Shown: positions 51,794-63,911 of the stretch, one piece after another
How positions within the stretch are numbered: position 1 is the first letter of the stretch
How the letters are laid out: each line of letters starts with the position of its first letter
From: Wuchereria bancrofti
Lineage: Eukaryota > Nematoda > Chromadorea > Rhabditida > Onchocercidae
Length of the DNA stretch: 64,000 bases
NCBI GenBank assembly: GCA_005281725.1
Contig: SSBO01000001.1
Location: 5,626,399-5,690,398 of the forward strand
Direction: 5' to 3'
Notes under the pieces: model-generated
Told to the model about the DNA's origin: nothing
The model's input: only the letters and a program-made list of their open reading frames with translations
Database searches by the model: none
Position numbers and translations under genes: made by a program

Positions 51794-53241
51794 CTACAAT
51801 TTTAGTTCCAATAACTCCCTTGTTAGTTCGTCTGGTTCTCGAATTTCTAGGTTCTGAAAAAAGAAACAGCATAAAAAAGGAATTTTTGTCAGAACAAATT
51901 CTCAAAATTTGGTGGAGCAGATTTAAAAAACCGACTTGAAAATTTAGCTCATATCAATTCTTCCAATATAAGAACTGCAATTAATATAAATGTTTTTATC
52001 ACTTCCAGTTAAACATTGAAGTGCTAAAACAAAAACAAAAAGGCTGTGGAAAACTGATTTATTTATGATAGTTACTTATTAAAGATCCTATATGTCCATA
52101 TTCACACTCCACACTTTTCAGTAACGGAAAAAAGAATCCTCAGATTCCTGATACTTTTTTTAATGCATCTACTTAAGAAAAAAGTTTGGAAATTAAGCTA
52201 CATAAAAATCTAGATGAAAAGCAACTACTGCATTTATTCAGACATACTGCTATTCCTTGTTCAACCAAATCTAAAAAGCTGTTCTAAGCTAAGTAAATCA
52301 TGTGCATAATTACTTATAGAGTGATATTAAGATGTATTTATTATTAGATATAACAGCGCTTGAAAAATTTCCAAAAAAAAAAATTAATTCTAGGAGACAA
52401 ATACCCTATTCAGTTTACATTCCCTCGCCAAATTGTTTCTACTGCCAGCATACATCATCCGCAATTGTGGGTTACATCCTGGAAAGATTCAATAACAATT
52501 AATTAATATCTATAAACTGCTCGTTAAAACATATTTTAGAATGGACTAAACATGCATCTTCATCAAAAAAGAAACCAAACACGTTATATGAAGTGACTAT
52601 TTCTTCCCGGCTACTTATAATTTTTTTATCAAAGATCAAATAAACCTGACGGACTATAGAAGACAAGAGATAGTGGATATGAAAGACGCCCATCGTCGTG
52701 TACACGTTCGTAGCTTATTACAATATACCGCGGCTGTTGCACAGGTAATTCATCACAAATCATATTTGGATCACAATCCTAGAAAATTTGTGCCATGGTA
52801 GCAACTACTTCAAAATTCTGACGCCAACTTGAAGACACCACTTTCTGAACAGTCATTCAGTGGAAAAAAGAAGTACCTCAAGTTTCTGATCCAACATAAT
52901 CAGCTGTTTCACCGGATCAATCTTCACTGCAAATTAACTGCACGGTCAAAGCAAAAACATTGAGGAAAGTGTGTAATATGGGTGTATCAAATCTAAATTA
53001 TCGTCAACTTTCGTTACGAAAGCAAAATTTGCTTCCAAAGTTTAAAACATATTTGGGAAAATCTGTTAATGTCAAACCAAAAAGTACTGTCAGTTTCAAA
53101 TCAACAAAATTTTTTTAAAGAGAAGAAAAATGCACATATCAAGGCATTTGTTGAGCGCCTTCTGCTGAACCGAAATCGCTCCAATTCGTCTTTCAGATCC
53201 TCCGGTATCGCACATATTTTTAGTGCATCCGTCTGAAACAT
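51794..53241 (-). CDS. gmf-1: glia maturation factor (ADF/cofilin family)
   Basis: Five exons, 53136-53241, 52877-52926, 52646-52778, 52405-52478 and 51794-51853, give 140 residues; vertebrate GMF proteins have 142. The family landmarks appear in order: [30 protein letters not shown], then [43 protein letters not shown] and a final [20 protein letters not shown] is a single ADF-homology domain that binds Arp2/3 rather than actin. It promotes debranching of actin networks in the cytoplasm. The start ATG at 53241 needs no further exon: ATG TTT CAG continues in frame into the conserved region, although the same TTTCAG could be an acceptor. The gene has no open frame above 45 codons and is visible only after splicing. 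The symbol is given by orthology with C. elegans. Confidence 0.95.
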
Positions 53242-54908
53242 CACTCAGCTTGAAGAATACAGAACATGCGAAAAGACAATAAAAAGAGCTCGGCCAATAA
53301 AGATGCATACAATAAATTTTGAGATTACATCACCGGATCATCGAAAAGTTGTTTCAACATAACAGACAGAACTATTGAACAGTTCTTTTTATTCAAGCAA
53401 TTGATAAATTTAAGTCGAATGTGATAGAAATAAAAAGTTGGCAAATTCTAAGAAATACAAACCATGTTGAATGGTAAAAACGGCAGCAGACTTTTGATCA
53501 ATTCTTCGAGCTCTATCAATATTTACATTTTGTTTTACAAAGGGTTTTTGAAAAGGAAAGATTCAACGAAATTAAAATATTCAATCTACCATTTACAATT
53601 ACGTTATGAAAATAACTATAAAAACTTAGGATTCAAAATACATCCGTATTTCTTATAGGCCTGCTTGAGTCAACCATGCAGCTACGGTAGACTCAACTTA
53701 CAGCATTCAGAGTGAGACTTACTGCTATTCATTCACTCCCTTTATATTGCATTTCAATTTCTCCAACCGGTTCAATTTTATTGAATGAGGTGAAAGGGTT
53801 ATTTTTACAATTCGATCTACTTTTATTCAACACTTGATCGTCTGTATATCCAAGTTAAAAGGCAACAACTTCGTTTTCTACAATAATTTGTTTCACTAAT
53901 TCAGCAGTATATGTGGCTTTTGGACCATCTCGTTAAAAAACTCAAGTCCAGTCATAAAACTTCCCAAAAAGAAAATAAAAAATGGCTAGACCAAGCTTCA
54001 TTAACACACAATAACAAGGTCCACCTTGCAACTTTCTTATGGTATCATCGTCCACGTCGAAAAAGTTGGTCTGGAAATTTTCACTCTTCCTTCAAAGCCG
54101 CTAATGAAAAATTTTTCAAAGTACAGATGAATCGCTCCGAGAAATGCAGAAGATATCCTAGAGAAAACAATAAATTAATTTTATTAACGTCTGCACATGA
54201 AAAAAGGTGAATCAAAACCATGAGAATTCGGTTTCAAGATAACATAAAAAAATTAGTTGAAATAGTAAAAGCAATGATCAATAGTCATCCTGAAACTATG
54301 AAAACGAAAGATAAAATAAAATAGCATATGGACTACTAATTCGTTTAAAATATTTCAGAATCTTTTTAACTATTTTCCATTAATCGTTATCTTCAAGCTT
54401 ACACTCTAAAACTCATGGATTTCCTTCTCCTCCTTTTGGAAAAAAAAAGAATACTTCAGGACAGAGCGATAATTTGATCCCAATAAAGGAAAGAGCATGG
54501 TAGTAGGCAAAACATCCAGTGCATATATATATTCAGAGGGTTGTAGAAATGATAATTTAAAAATGAATATCAGTAATGGAAAAATAGCACCGATGAAGAA
54601 TTTTAAAGAATATGACCTTCTTCATATTACAAAAAAAACTAAATTTACCCTAGATCAAGTTATAATAAATAATAAGTATAACATAAGGATAAAAATGATT
54701 GCTAATGTCTTCTCGACTGTGAAGAGAAACATAAAATGATACTGATGCAATGGCGAACATATAAAAATTAGAACTAATACAAACAATGTACACAATAAGG
54801 CATATGCTATGAAAGTAAATCAGTAATCTTTAACATGAAAGACTGCTACTGATAGAACAGCTCGACTAACGATATGAAAAAAAAAAAAAAAAAAAACATA
54901 GCATCGCC
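53242..54908. other. intergenic between GMF and FBXO42 genes
   Basis: Holds the GMF upstream region, the doubtful exons at 53942-54157 and the 3' region of the FBXO42 gene, including a run of about 19 A at 54879-54897. Nothing else is recognised. Confidence 0.4.
53942..54157 (-). other. possible minus-strand exons with a C-terminal membrane segment
   Basis: Exon-like stretch 54125-54157 (acceptor TCTCTAG, encoding DIFCISRSDSS, donor GTACTT) joins in phase 0 to 53944-54070. The latter has acceptor TTTCCAG, encodes TNFFDVDDDTIRKLQ, and then runs into a hydrophobic [15 protein letters not shown] before TGA. This could be the end of a tail-anchored protein. Upstream exons were not found. The opposite strand carries an overlapping open frame at 53911-54210 that is equally long, so neither is secure. 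Confidence 0.25.
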
Positions 54909-57900
54909 TTATACCAAACGAGCAGGACTCAGTATATAAATATCATTATTAATTGTATGGGTAAATGGATGGGGATTATCACCTTGCATATCACTATGCA
55001 TTCCACCAAACATTATTAACTCTCCTCGACCGGCACAAAGTGAATACAGCATTGTATCATCAGGTGCTTTTAGATCTATCTCTTGCTGGCGCCATCTAAA
55101 AAAATTCAAAATTCACCTTTAAATAAACGATACATAAAAAACAGTTATATAAACCCTAACGTTCTGTCATAACTGTGCAACGATATCAATTCAGGAAGAT
55201 TATAAGCACACAATTGAATGTTGTAATTTTCACCTAAATCTTCTCCAGCCATTCAGTATGTAACTACCAGTAAATCAATAATGCATCATAACTTTCAACA
55301 ACTTACGTTACTGTACAGTCCTCCAAAACTCGTGTGGTATCAAGTATATAAACACAAGCATTCCCTAGACGTCTTTTATGATACCAGTTTTCTAAAAACA
55401 ATTTAAACACTCAAAAACTAATCACTGAAAATACATTTTCTAGCGAAATTAGTAAAATATAGATTTTTAGCAGGAAGTATGAACTGCATCCTTGAATAAG
55501 AAACAAGCAAACTGTTTACCTAACTAATGAGTGGAAATTAATCTGCTTGGATAGTAGTATTTTAGCAAATAATGGAACAATTTAAAAATAGAAAAAAAGA
55601 ACCTACTTCCCAATACTGCACCAGATGCACCATTAATATACTTCAAGTTACTAAAAAATAGAAAGTATATAATCCAGGTAGGCATAAGCGAAAAATAAAA
55701 TCCATAGCATCCTTACTCTAAAGCTTAACAAAGAAAAAAAAAAACAAGAACTTCATAAAGGGTCGAGCTTTAAAAATGAACAAGAATTGTAGCTGACTCA
55801 TGAAATACCAAAATTTCCTTTCCACATATGTTTCACAAAAAAAGCGTGCAAAGAATCTCTTAAATGAAAAAATATTGAATAATTCCTAAACTATAGAACT
55901 AAAATACTACCTCAAAGATTTTCATGATATCTGTTAAAAAAGAATTTTCAAAACAGATTCATATAAAGAACTTACTTCTTCGCATGTAGTGAAGAGAAAG
56001 ATGGTTGACAACTCGAAAAATTCAATTTTTCATTCAGTGTGTGATCCATGTTATCCCTATATCTATTAATCTTACGTTTCAATTATGGCAAAATTCATCG
56101 TTTGTTTGCGATGCTTTTGAAATCAATTTCATTTCAAAAATTTAAGTTTAAATTTGATAAGAATACCTTGTATTAGAAGGTTGCAGCGTGACATTATTCA
56201 TTGAACGTGGTGGCTAAATAAAGAAATAATTCAACAGTTTCGTAATGTTTGTAACCAAGCAATTTCATTTTATTTAAAAGTTACACACCAACTGAATCGG
56301 ATTCCTTGAAGTAACCTCGAGTGGCGATGGGCACGAATTTAAACTGATTGTGCCATACCTGAAAGATCTTGTCTTGACATATTTCCTGACCCTTTCAAAT
56401 ATTTGAAAAATTATTTCTGTTGTGTCAAACAAGGTATAACAAATGTTAGATGCATGAATTTTGAAAACAAAAATAGTAGACTTCAAAATGTTATCCACTC
56501 AAAAAATATTTTTAAGTAATAATACCTATTGTTCTTCCTTGCATAACTTATACACGCGAGATTCCGTCCAATTGGACATGCTGGGTGACACCAAAGCTGA
56601 GATGGACCTGATTTTGGATTCGTGATCTGAAATAATAGTTACATTGTTGAGAAAACTTGGTAAATAAACATTAAAATATATATTTAAATAACATCTTGGT
56701 CCACAACGATTTACTTATAAGGAAACAAAGATTAGAACTGGCATTGATTTGTTTCCATTCCCATGCAGTTTGCAGCGTTAAATCGAAAGTAAGAAGCCAA
56801 GCATCATTATAGATACAGTTCGGACCACCACAACCACCGATCACGAGCAGGTGTGATTTGTCAATTACCACACATGAACTACCATAACGTGGATTCGGTT
56901 GTGGATTTTTCAACAAGAACCGTTCGCCAGACGTTGCGTCTGATTTTCCACAACTTTCATCTTTGTGATTCCTATCAAAACCGATATTTGATATATTTAA
57001 TTTTTAACCAGAGAACCATTTACTTATGAGAAAACAAAAGATTAAAACTGACATTGATTTGTTTCCATTTCCATGCAGTTTAACTTATAAAAAATTTGTG
57101 AGTTAACAAAAAAGCTTCAGAAGACTTACTCGATGAATGACGGTATATGCCAAATTTTAGTAGTAATATCCAAAACATAAACAGTATTTGTAGCACGGCT
57201 GTTCTGAGAACCACCAAAGATAATCAGCGAGTCACCTACCACACATGCACAATGACTTGCAATCACGGGGGGTGGAGGTTCTGTCTCAACCTGAAAACAT
57301 CAAAACTAATGTAAAATTGGACATTTTTTAAAAATCTTGCAATCGCCAAGCAAATCAGAAATTGTTTGAAACTATGTTAGCCACCAACAAAAATAATTCC
57401 GCTAAAAAATATTTGTGATTGTCTACTTTTTATATCTCGTTTTCGCTAAATATTTCACCCATTTATTAACTTAAAAAGTATGGTACAGGTTAACTGAATA
57501 TGAAGCAAGGATGAAAGTACTACAATTTTGAATTTCTTAGAATATATAGGACCATTTGTTTAATCTTCCCAGTAGTGCTTAAATTATTAGACCTTAAATT
57601 AATAAAGCAAATTAAATTACAAATAAGTTCTGAAAGTGAAAGCTATACTTTACAGAACAGAACTACCACATGAAAAACTCTGATTACCTCAATCCACTCA
57701 TTCGTCATGGTATCGTACATATGTATTTCACTAAAAAAATTTGCTGCTTGATGAATTGGGTTTGGTGAGGACTTTGCGAATCCACCATGGAGAATCAAAT
57801 ACTCCTTGTAAGGCACAAAAATGGACATAGCCTTGGGTCGCGGGAATGGAGCACACTTAATAAATTCTCGGCACCAGTGGTGGGACCTCTGAAATTACAA

Positions 57901-58643
57901 TTCTCAGCTTCCCAGAAAACGTAGAACCATTTGTTTGATTTTCATGGAACAGTACTGATCCTGAACAGCAAACAACTTCTGAAAATTCAACAAACAAATT
58001 CATAAAGAGAGTGAAAATATACCAGATCAAAACTCCAAAGGTCATTAAAGGCGGTATAATTATCGGTGCACCCGCCAAATATATATACTTTTTTGGTACC
58101 ATCATGATAGCAACCTGAATGTGAACAGCGTTTTGCAATTGGACCATCCCCTTCGTTTTCTGCTACATGTAGCTCCCTAGAAATTAGATACATCACTATT
58201 TCAAATATCACATCGAAAGATTCCTTCAAAACAAAAAAATATAGTTGGTACATAGCCTGACAATTACAGCCATTAGCGAAGGATGAAAAATATGAAGAGC
58301 ACGGCGCAGCTGAGATTATATCCCGGCAGACATCATTCCTGAGCATCTTTATTTTTGCACCACAACAAACTATCCAAAAACATTTAATTTAAGCTTCAAC
58401 TAACCAAATCAGCTGATTACATCGGAGGAAAGACTTCTTCAAAATACTAATGATAGTGGATGCAACGCGATGCCATCGACGATTAACCAATCGGACATTT
58501 TCCAAATCGCCGTACTGATTCAAATATGAAAAGACTATTTCTAAAACGAGATCCGGCAAATCGTCGATTTCCATAAATGCATCCGAATCACAAATCTGAA
58601 GTTTGGAAGATGTATGCACGTGCCAAATGTATTCTAACTGCAT
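54909..58643 (-). CDS. fbxo42: F-box/kelch-repeat protein, FBXO42 orthologue
   Basis: Thirteen exons join in phase: 58405-58643 (or from ATG at 58574), 58252-58338, 58023-58176, 57688-57888, 57130-57290, 56715-56971, 56526-56607, 56289-56358, 56167-56213, 55976-56011, 55607-55650, 55307-55391 and 54909-55095. The length is 549 residues, or 526 from the inner start, against 717 in human; the loss is in the disordered middle. The F-box is at the start (IDDLPDLVLEIVFSYL). Kelch blades follow: KVYIFGGCTDNYTAFNDLW, YLILHGGFAKSSPNPIHQ, SLIIFGGSQNSRATNTVY and LLVIGGCGGPNCIYNDAWLL. Then come LWCHPACPIG and the family's conserved C-terminal blade (GRGELIMFGG). FBXO42 is a substrate receptor of SCF ubiquitin ligases; in vertebrates p53 is a reported target. 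A TTCAG upstream of 58574 suggests the inner ATG may be the real start. Exon 10 uses a GAG acceptor and is the least certain. Confidence 0.9.
56709..57081 (-). repeat. exon fragment duplicated into the preceding intron of FBXO42
   Basis: The 3' end of exon 56715-56971 with its donor (56709-56771) is repeated at 57018-57081, inside the intron between exons 57130-57290 and 56715-56971. The two copies of about 63 bp match at close to nine positions in ten. The upstream copy still encodes TAWKWKQIN-like sequence and keeps the GTAAAT donor, but has one extra base that shifts the frame and no nearby acceptor. It therefore looks like a decaying duplicate. Confidence 0.8.
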
Positions 58644-59728
58644 ACAGGTAATTTTTTCAGCATGTGTGGTTCAAGAAAACTTCAACTGTTTGGCTATACC
58701 TTCATACAAAGTTCACACGGTTGGGCAAGTGGTGCATGTGTGTGGAAGGCATAAGCGTATCGTCCCAAAATGGAAACGAAATTCATTGTCTTCCTACTTT
58801 TTTTTCTCTGAAGGGCTGATTTATATAGAGGTAGGAGTTAGGAAAAGCTTCACAATAACGGGAACCTAAATATTTACAGAGGAAATATTAAAAGACTGAA
58901 ATATTGCAAAAGTTCAGCTTGACAAAAAAGTTCGACTTGTCATTTGAAAAAGTTGAAATGCCCAGTGAGAGATCTAATAGTAACCCAGTGAAGACCCTTT
59001 CTGGAATGGGAGCACAAGTTCTCGGCATCGAATCGAATACTTATGTCTTCTAATGGAGAACAAAGAAACCCTCATGGTTCCCTCTGCCTCCCCGCTCGCT
59101 CCCTTCCTCCTTACTTCACTCTCCTCGCTACAAGCATATTCTCTAACTCTGTGTTTTCACGTACTATCTCGTCAAAGTATTTAATTTTAAAAAAAAAGAA
59201 TTATTTATAAATTCCCTGTTACCTTGCAATCTTCATTCGATGATATCATAAATAGAGTTTATCAGTTAAATCCATTTCATATTCAGTAGTTTCTTGCGAT
59301 TTTATTGTAGTCACAAATTATCTGACCGTCTAAATCTCACCATTATCACATACTCTCAATGGGGCTGCATTAGTTGTGAGATGTTACGGCTGAATTAAGG
59401 AGTTCACCTTGCGTGTATTCATTCATTAGCAAATTATTAATGAGGAGTGAGTGGAATTGATAACTCGGAGTTTGAGATGTTAGTGAGATTGCTTAAAGAT
59501 TTAGGAAGGAGAGCAGTTCCTCTGTTGTTTTTGTTCTTTCCTCCTGAGTGCTGGGACTCCCGGGGAAGGTAAAGAGACAGCCAAATTAATCCATAACTAT
59601 AGCAAATTTCATTTCAACTCTTCGAAGTCCAATTTCAAACGCATGCAACATCAAACAACATAAATTCAAAATTTTTGAAAGCGTTTAAATTGAAACAGTT
59701 TCTTTAGCAGTGGGTTTGAAGGATAGTG
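58644..59728. promoter_or_regulatory. bidirectional upstream region, FBXO42 (-) and PPM1D-like (+)
   Basis: The two genes are head to head with about 1.1 kb between start codons, so both promoters should lie here. The block 59080-59160 is C-rich on the + strand (CTCCCTCC-like runs) and less AT-rich. A TTTAGCAG acceptor-like site lies about 20 bp before the PPM1D-like ATG and could accept a spliced leader. Confidence 0.45.
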
Positions 59729-62700
59729 ATGCCAATGACTGCATCCTTCTTTTCGGATACAATGCTTTATGGAGAGCATGTGCGGATTAGCGTCGCTGCT
59801 AGCCAGGTATGTTCAGTTTTTTCTATTACCGCTATGCCATTACTGTTTTCCATATCGTTATGATGGAATTGAGATAAAATAAGCACTAAGTGAACACGAG
59901 AGTTAGATTGTAATTTTACTTACAAATGGTCAGCTGACTACGGCCAAGTTCAAACTACCGATAGCCAGGCCAGAAAATGGAACAGAATTATCTGTCAGAA
60001 TCTCAAATTTTTTTGAAAGACTGGTGTGGATCATTTTCTGTAGATTTTGGAGGATTAGCAAAAGAATTTTTCTTCATTCCTCTTTCTTTGCGTCACTATT
60101 ACTTTGCGCTTTTTCGAAATAAGACATGTCCAAAACGAAACATTGATGCTGCAGCTTATGACTGTTTTTATTATTGTCTCTACGTTCATTTGCTCTAACA
60201 GTACTTTATAACTGTTATTACTTCCATACGTCTAAAAGATTTCAGAAAGAAATTTTCAGGGTGGCAGAAGGTATATGGAAGATCGAGTACACATCGAATG
60301 TGTTCGACTTCCCAGTGGCGCTGTCGATTACCTTTACTTTGCTGTTTATGATGGTCATGGCGGTTCAGAAGCCAGTGACTATGTCCGAAAGCATCTCCTG
60401 AAGAACATTCAGTCACAATGTGGTTTTGACGGTAGTGATGAACAAATGCTGGATGCCATAAAAAAAGGTTTTGTGGAGACGCATCTTGCAATGTGGAAAG
60501 TTGTCGGTTAGTATAGGAATCTGTATGCAACTTTTTTTTACATATTCCATATTTGTGAATTTGGTATTTGCGATTTCCTAAAATTCTAAGATATTTCGCT
60601 GGTATCAATAGCTTTAGCAACGGTACTTTATAGACGATTGGCCTCTCACTTCCTCGGGTTACACCAGCACGGCAGGTACCACTGCTAGTTGTACTTTTAT
60701 TCGACGTGGAAAAATATTCACTGGGCATGTTGGTGACTCCGCTGTAATCCTAGGAGAAATGAATAGTTCGTTAATGTTTTTTTTTTTTTTTTTTTTGTTT
60801 CTCACTTACTAATTATGGTCTGTGGTTTTCGAAAAATTCCTTTGAGTTTCAAATTTCATGGATCCAGAAATATTCTTTCTCTAAACCCAAATAATTAAAA
60901 ATATTTTTGAAGCGAAAGAAATCTTCAGATGAGGAAGTAAGAGCTAGCAGCTTGACAGTTGATCATAAGCCTGATAGTTCTCTGGAAGTGCAGCGTATAA
61001 ATAGTGCTGGTGGAATGGTAATGAAGAAATCAGGCGTCACACGCGTTGTTTGGACGAGACCTATTCGAGGTCATGTTGGACCTGTGCGCAGGTCTACACC
61101 AACCGAAAGTATTGCTTTTCTTGCTGTTGCTCGTGCTTTAGGTTAGTGGAAGTTTAAAAATATTTGGTTTTTTTTTTTGGTTTTTTTTCTTTTTTGCTTA
61201 AATTTCAAGAATTGTTTCAAGGTATGGGAATCATTTTAAATTGTTAGATTTAAAGTAATCCCATCTTACTCGAAATAACACCTTTCATACTTTAAAACAA
61301 AATTCTTAATGTCCCAATTCTTTTGAATTTTATAGGTGATTTATGGTCATATAATCGAGAAACGAAACAATTTATTGTGAGCCCTGAACCAGATGTGGCT
61401 GCATATGATCTAAATGATAACAGTTTATGTTTGGTGCTTGGCTCAGATGGACTAACCAATGTTTTAAAACCACAACAAATTGTCGATATTGTGATGCATT
61501 ATGAAAAAACATCACGTGATAAAGTAAATTTCTACTTTCCAAATATCACCTATAGCAAACAGTAATAATTTCTGATAGTGCTTGGATTGCGGGTTGAATT
61601 ATAGAGTGAAGATTTTTCAACTAGACCAGCATTAATCCCAAATGCGATATGTGTATACATACGTAGGCACTTTTAAAGAATTATTCTAAATATTTCATTA
61701 TATTGTTATACAATAAAGTGCTTTATTCCATTATGTTGTTTTAGCATGGCAGGTTACCCAATCATTCTCGTTGGATATTGCGTCATGCATTAGAAGGTTG
61801 GGGAGCATCACGTGCTGATAATATATCAGTTATATCAGTTAGTTTATAGTGTAATTCCCTCGTTTGAAATTTGTGTCGAACTAGCCATCATTAAGATCCG
61901 TCACAAAAGACCAGAACATCAGTTGATCCTGACTGTAATTATTGTTAGCTGAAAACGAAACTGTTGAGAAATAGTACATTTTTAGTACTTATTAATAGAC
62001 AGTAGTACTTAGTATTTTTAGTACTTGTTAATAGACAGAAGTCGTCCACATTACTACTGAAAGTAATCTATCCAGATAACGAATATAGTCTGAGTTCTTC
62101 AGACGTCCATTTATTATCATTGATCTACGGTAGTTAGATTTTCTCTCACGGTGATATATATTGAACTCTTTCAGGTATTTTTCGATAAAAAGAATATAGA
62201 AGTTAACAACACATCGCTTTTGGCTGATGACATTAATTTGTGTCTAGACAGGGCACTTACAGATTTTGGAAATTCAACGATCGTGTTAGGACCAAAATAT
62301 TGTAAACAACTGAGAACACTGGACGTCGATTTATATTATTCGGGCATCGTGGATCCCAATTTTACTACAGGTTAGCAACAACTTCTATCACTTCCATAAA
62401 AATGTAATCCTAGAGTTCCAAAATCATTACGTATTATGTACCAGTTCATATCGAATTCCGTACTTTTCTCATGAGGTCCTAGAACTGGTTGTAATAGGGA
62501 TAAAGATGCAGCAAATTTGCCAAATTGAATTTCGGAGTTATTTTCCTGGTGTTTATTCTAACAACTATGCAGTGTGATTGAAAAGTTCGTGAATTTCAAA
62601 TTTTATTCTTATTTTTAAGGAAGGGGTAAATAAGTTTTTGATATTGAGGCTGATTGAAATTATTTTAGAAATCGCCTACAATGGACCTGGTTATACTCGT

Positions 62701-63899
62701 GATATTAGACGTCCGCTTACCCTCGTACAATTCTCAGATATGCCAGTAATGCCGTTGCCTTCGTTAGATCGTGTCTCAGCCATACATCGTTTAAATGAAT
62801 TATTTGGCACGAATAATAAAGTCAAAGTATTGCCAGCTGGATGTGTTGCTGGAGTATTGTTAGAAGGAATGGATGAATTATACGAGAGCTTTGTAGAGTA
62901 AGTGGATATAAGCTCGTGATGCAATGAGATTTTTTACAGCTTTATGGGCAGAATGCTGAAACTTATATGGTACTAATGAACAGCAGAATGTTATGATCTT
63001 AAATGATTAGTAGACTGTTAGTAGGATGCAATTAACAAAAACGAATCCACATTTGCAAATAAGAACGATGATAACAATGAAACGTGTGGAGGAGAACTAT
63101 CTGTATGCATCAACAGCTTTACCAGAACATTCAAGATAGACATTATTTTTTCGAGAGATCATTTACATGGAGTAAAATAATCATAGCTGCGAACACATAT
63201 GCCACGGGACTAATATATAAGCTAAATTCTCAAGTACATTTTATTATCATATTTAGCTGGTGCCATCTTATCCTTTGCAGTGAAGGTATTTTATATCCAT
63301 GTGATGAAGATGTTGCACGGGAAGAGACAGTTGACAATGTTCAGTGGGAAGAGACAGTTGACAATAGTAATGGAGATGATAATATAGAAGCAGAAGAAAT
63401 GTGTGGAGAAAATTCGAAAGCAAACACTAACGTGGTACATTTAAAGGTAATGATTTCTTAAAATATTTTAAATGAGGATAAGACAAATAACAGATTGAAG
63501 CCCACAGTCGAAAAAAGTGACTCATATGAAGACTTTTTTCTGCTTCAGTTAATGAATAGTACTTTTGTATAATGCCTGGCAGGAAGGATTGAAGAAAAGA
63601 GTAGAGGAATTGAAGTAGATTAGTTCCTAACTTTTTCTTTTCAGCTTAAATGTATTTATCTGCGATCCCAAACCGCAAAGTAAAAGGTGAGAAGAGGATA
63701 GCAAGTTCTTATTTCATCTCAGTTTACGAAGTATTTTCAGTATGATGTTGTGACTTCTCTGAGTGCGTCAAGTGCAAAATATCCTTCTACTAGTTCAAGC
63801 ATGAACAACGTTGTAAGTCACTTCATGGCATTGTTTTACGGATTTGCTTATTTTTCATTTCTGAACAAATTTTTTATCTCATTTTTTCAGACAGTTTGA
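59729..63899 (+). CDS. PP2C-type protein phosphatase, PPM1D (WIP1)-like
   Basis: Eleven exons, 59729-59806, 60260-60506, 60634-60765, 60929-61141, 61336-61523, 61745-61837, 62175-62370, 62669-62897, 63281-63446, 63741-63812 and 63891-63899, give 540 residues (human PPM1D has 605). PP2C motifs are in order: [23 protein letters not shown] (metal-binding Asp), the PPM1D-typical [92 protein letters not shown] and [10 protein letters not shown]. The VARALGDLWSY and HLAMWK motifs point to PPM1D rather than PPM1A/B. It is a metal-dependent Ser/Thr phosphatase; in vertebrates it is nuclear and switches off stress and DNA-damage signalling. About 220 residues of tail follow the catalytic domain, acidic near the end, with an EETVDN motif doubled. 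The TAG at 61847-61849 lies in the intron after the GTTAGT donor. AATAAA follows the stop by 6 bp. Confidence 0.9.
61979..62037. repeat. 24-bp direct repeat pair in a PPM1D-like intron
   Basis: TTTTTAGTACTT(A/G)TTAATAGACAG occurs at 61979-62002 and 62014-62037, with one mismatch. It lies in the intron that follows the last catalytic exon. Confidence 0.85.
63319..63365 (+). repeat. in-frame 27-bp-period coding duplication
   Basis: GGGAAGAGACAGTTGACAAT occurs at 63319-63338 and 63346-63365. The 27-bp period is nine codons, so the tail of the PPM1D-like protein carries EETVDN twice without loss of frame. The copies are identical at the nucleotide level, which suggests a recent event. Confidence 0.9.
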
Positions 63900-63905
63900 C
63901 AGTTG

Positions 63906-63911
63906 AATAAA
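63906..63911 (+). terminator. polyadenylation signal AATAAA
   Basis: Canonical hexamer 6 bp after the TGA of the PPM1D-like gene, implying a very short 3' UTR. It also supports the end of the chain at 63899. Confidence 0.6.

Noticed and set aside
60907..60928. Starting the fourth PPM1D-like exon at AAG near 60912 (KRKKSS...)
   Set aside because: The phase does not fit the preceding exon; the ATCTTCAG acceptor at 60921-60928 fits and has the normal form.
61745..61849. Ending the PPM1D-like protein at TAG 61847-61849 and treating 62175-63899 as a separate gene
   Set aside because: The downstream chain has no start codon, its phase matches the GTTAGT donor at 61838, and the join reads NISVISVFF, a natural PP2C ending, with a tail as in PPM1D.
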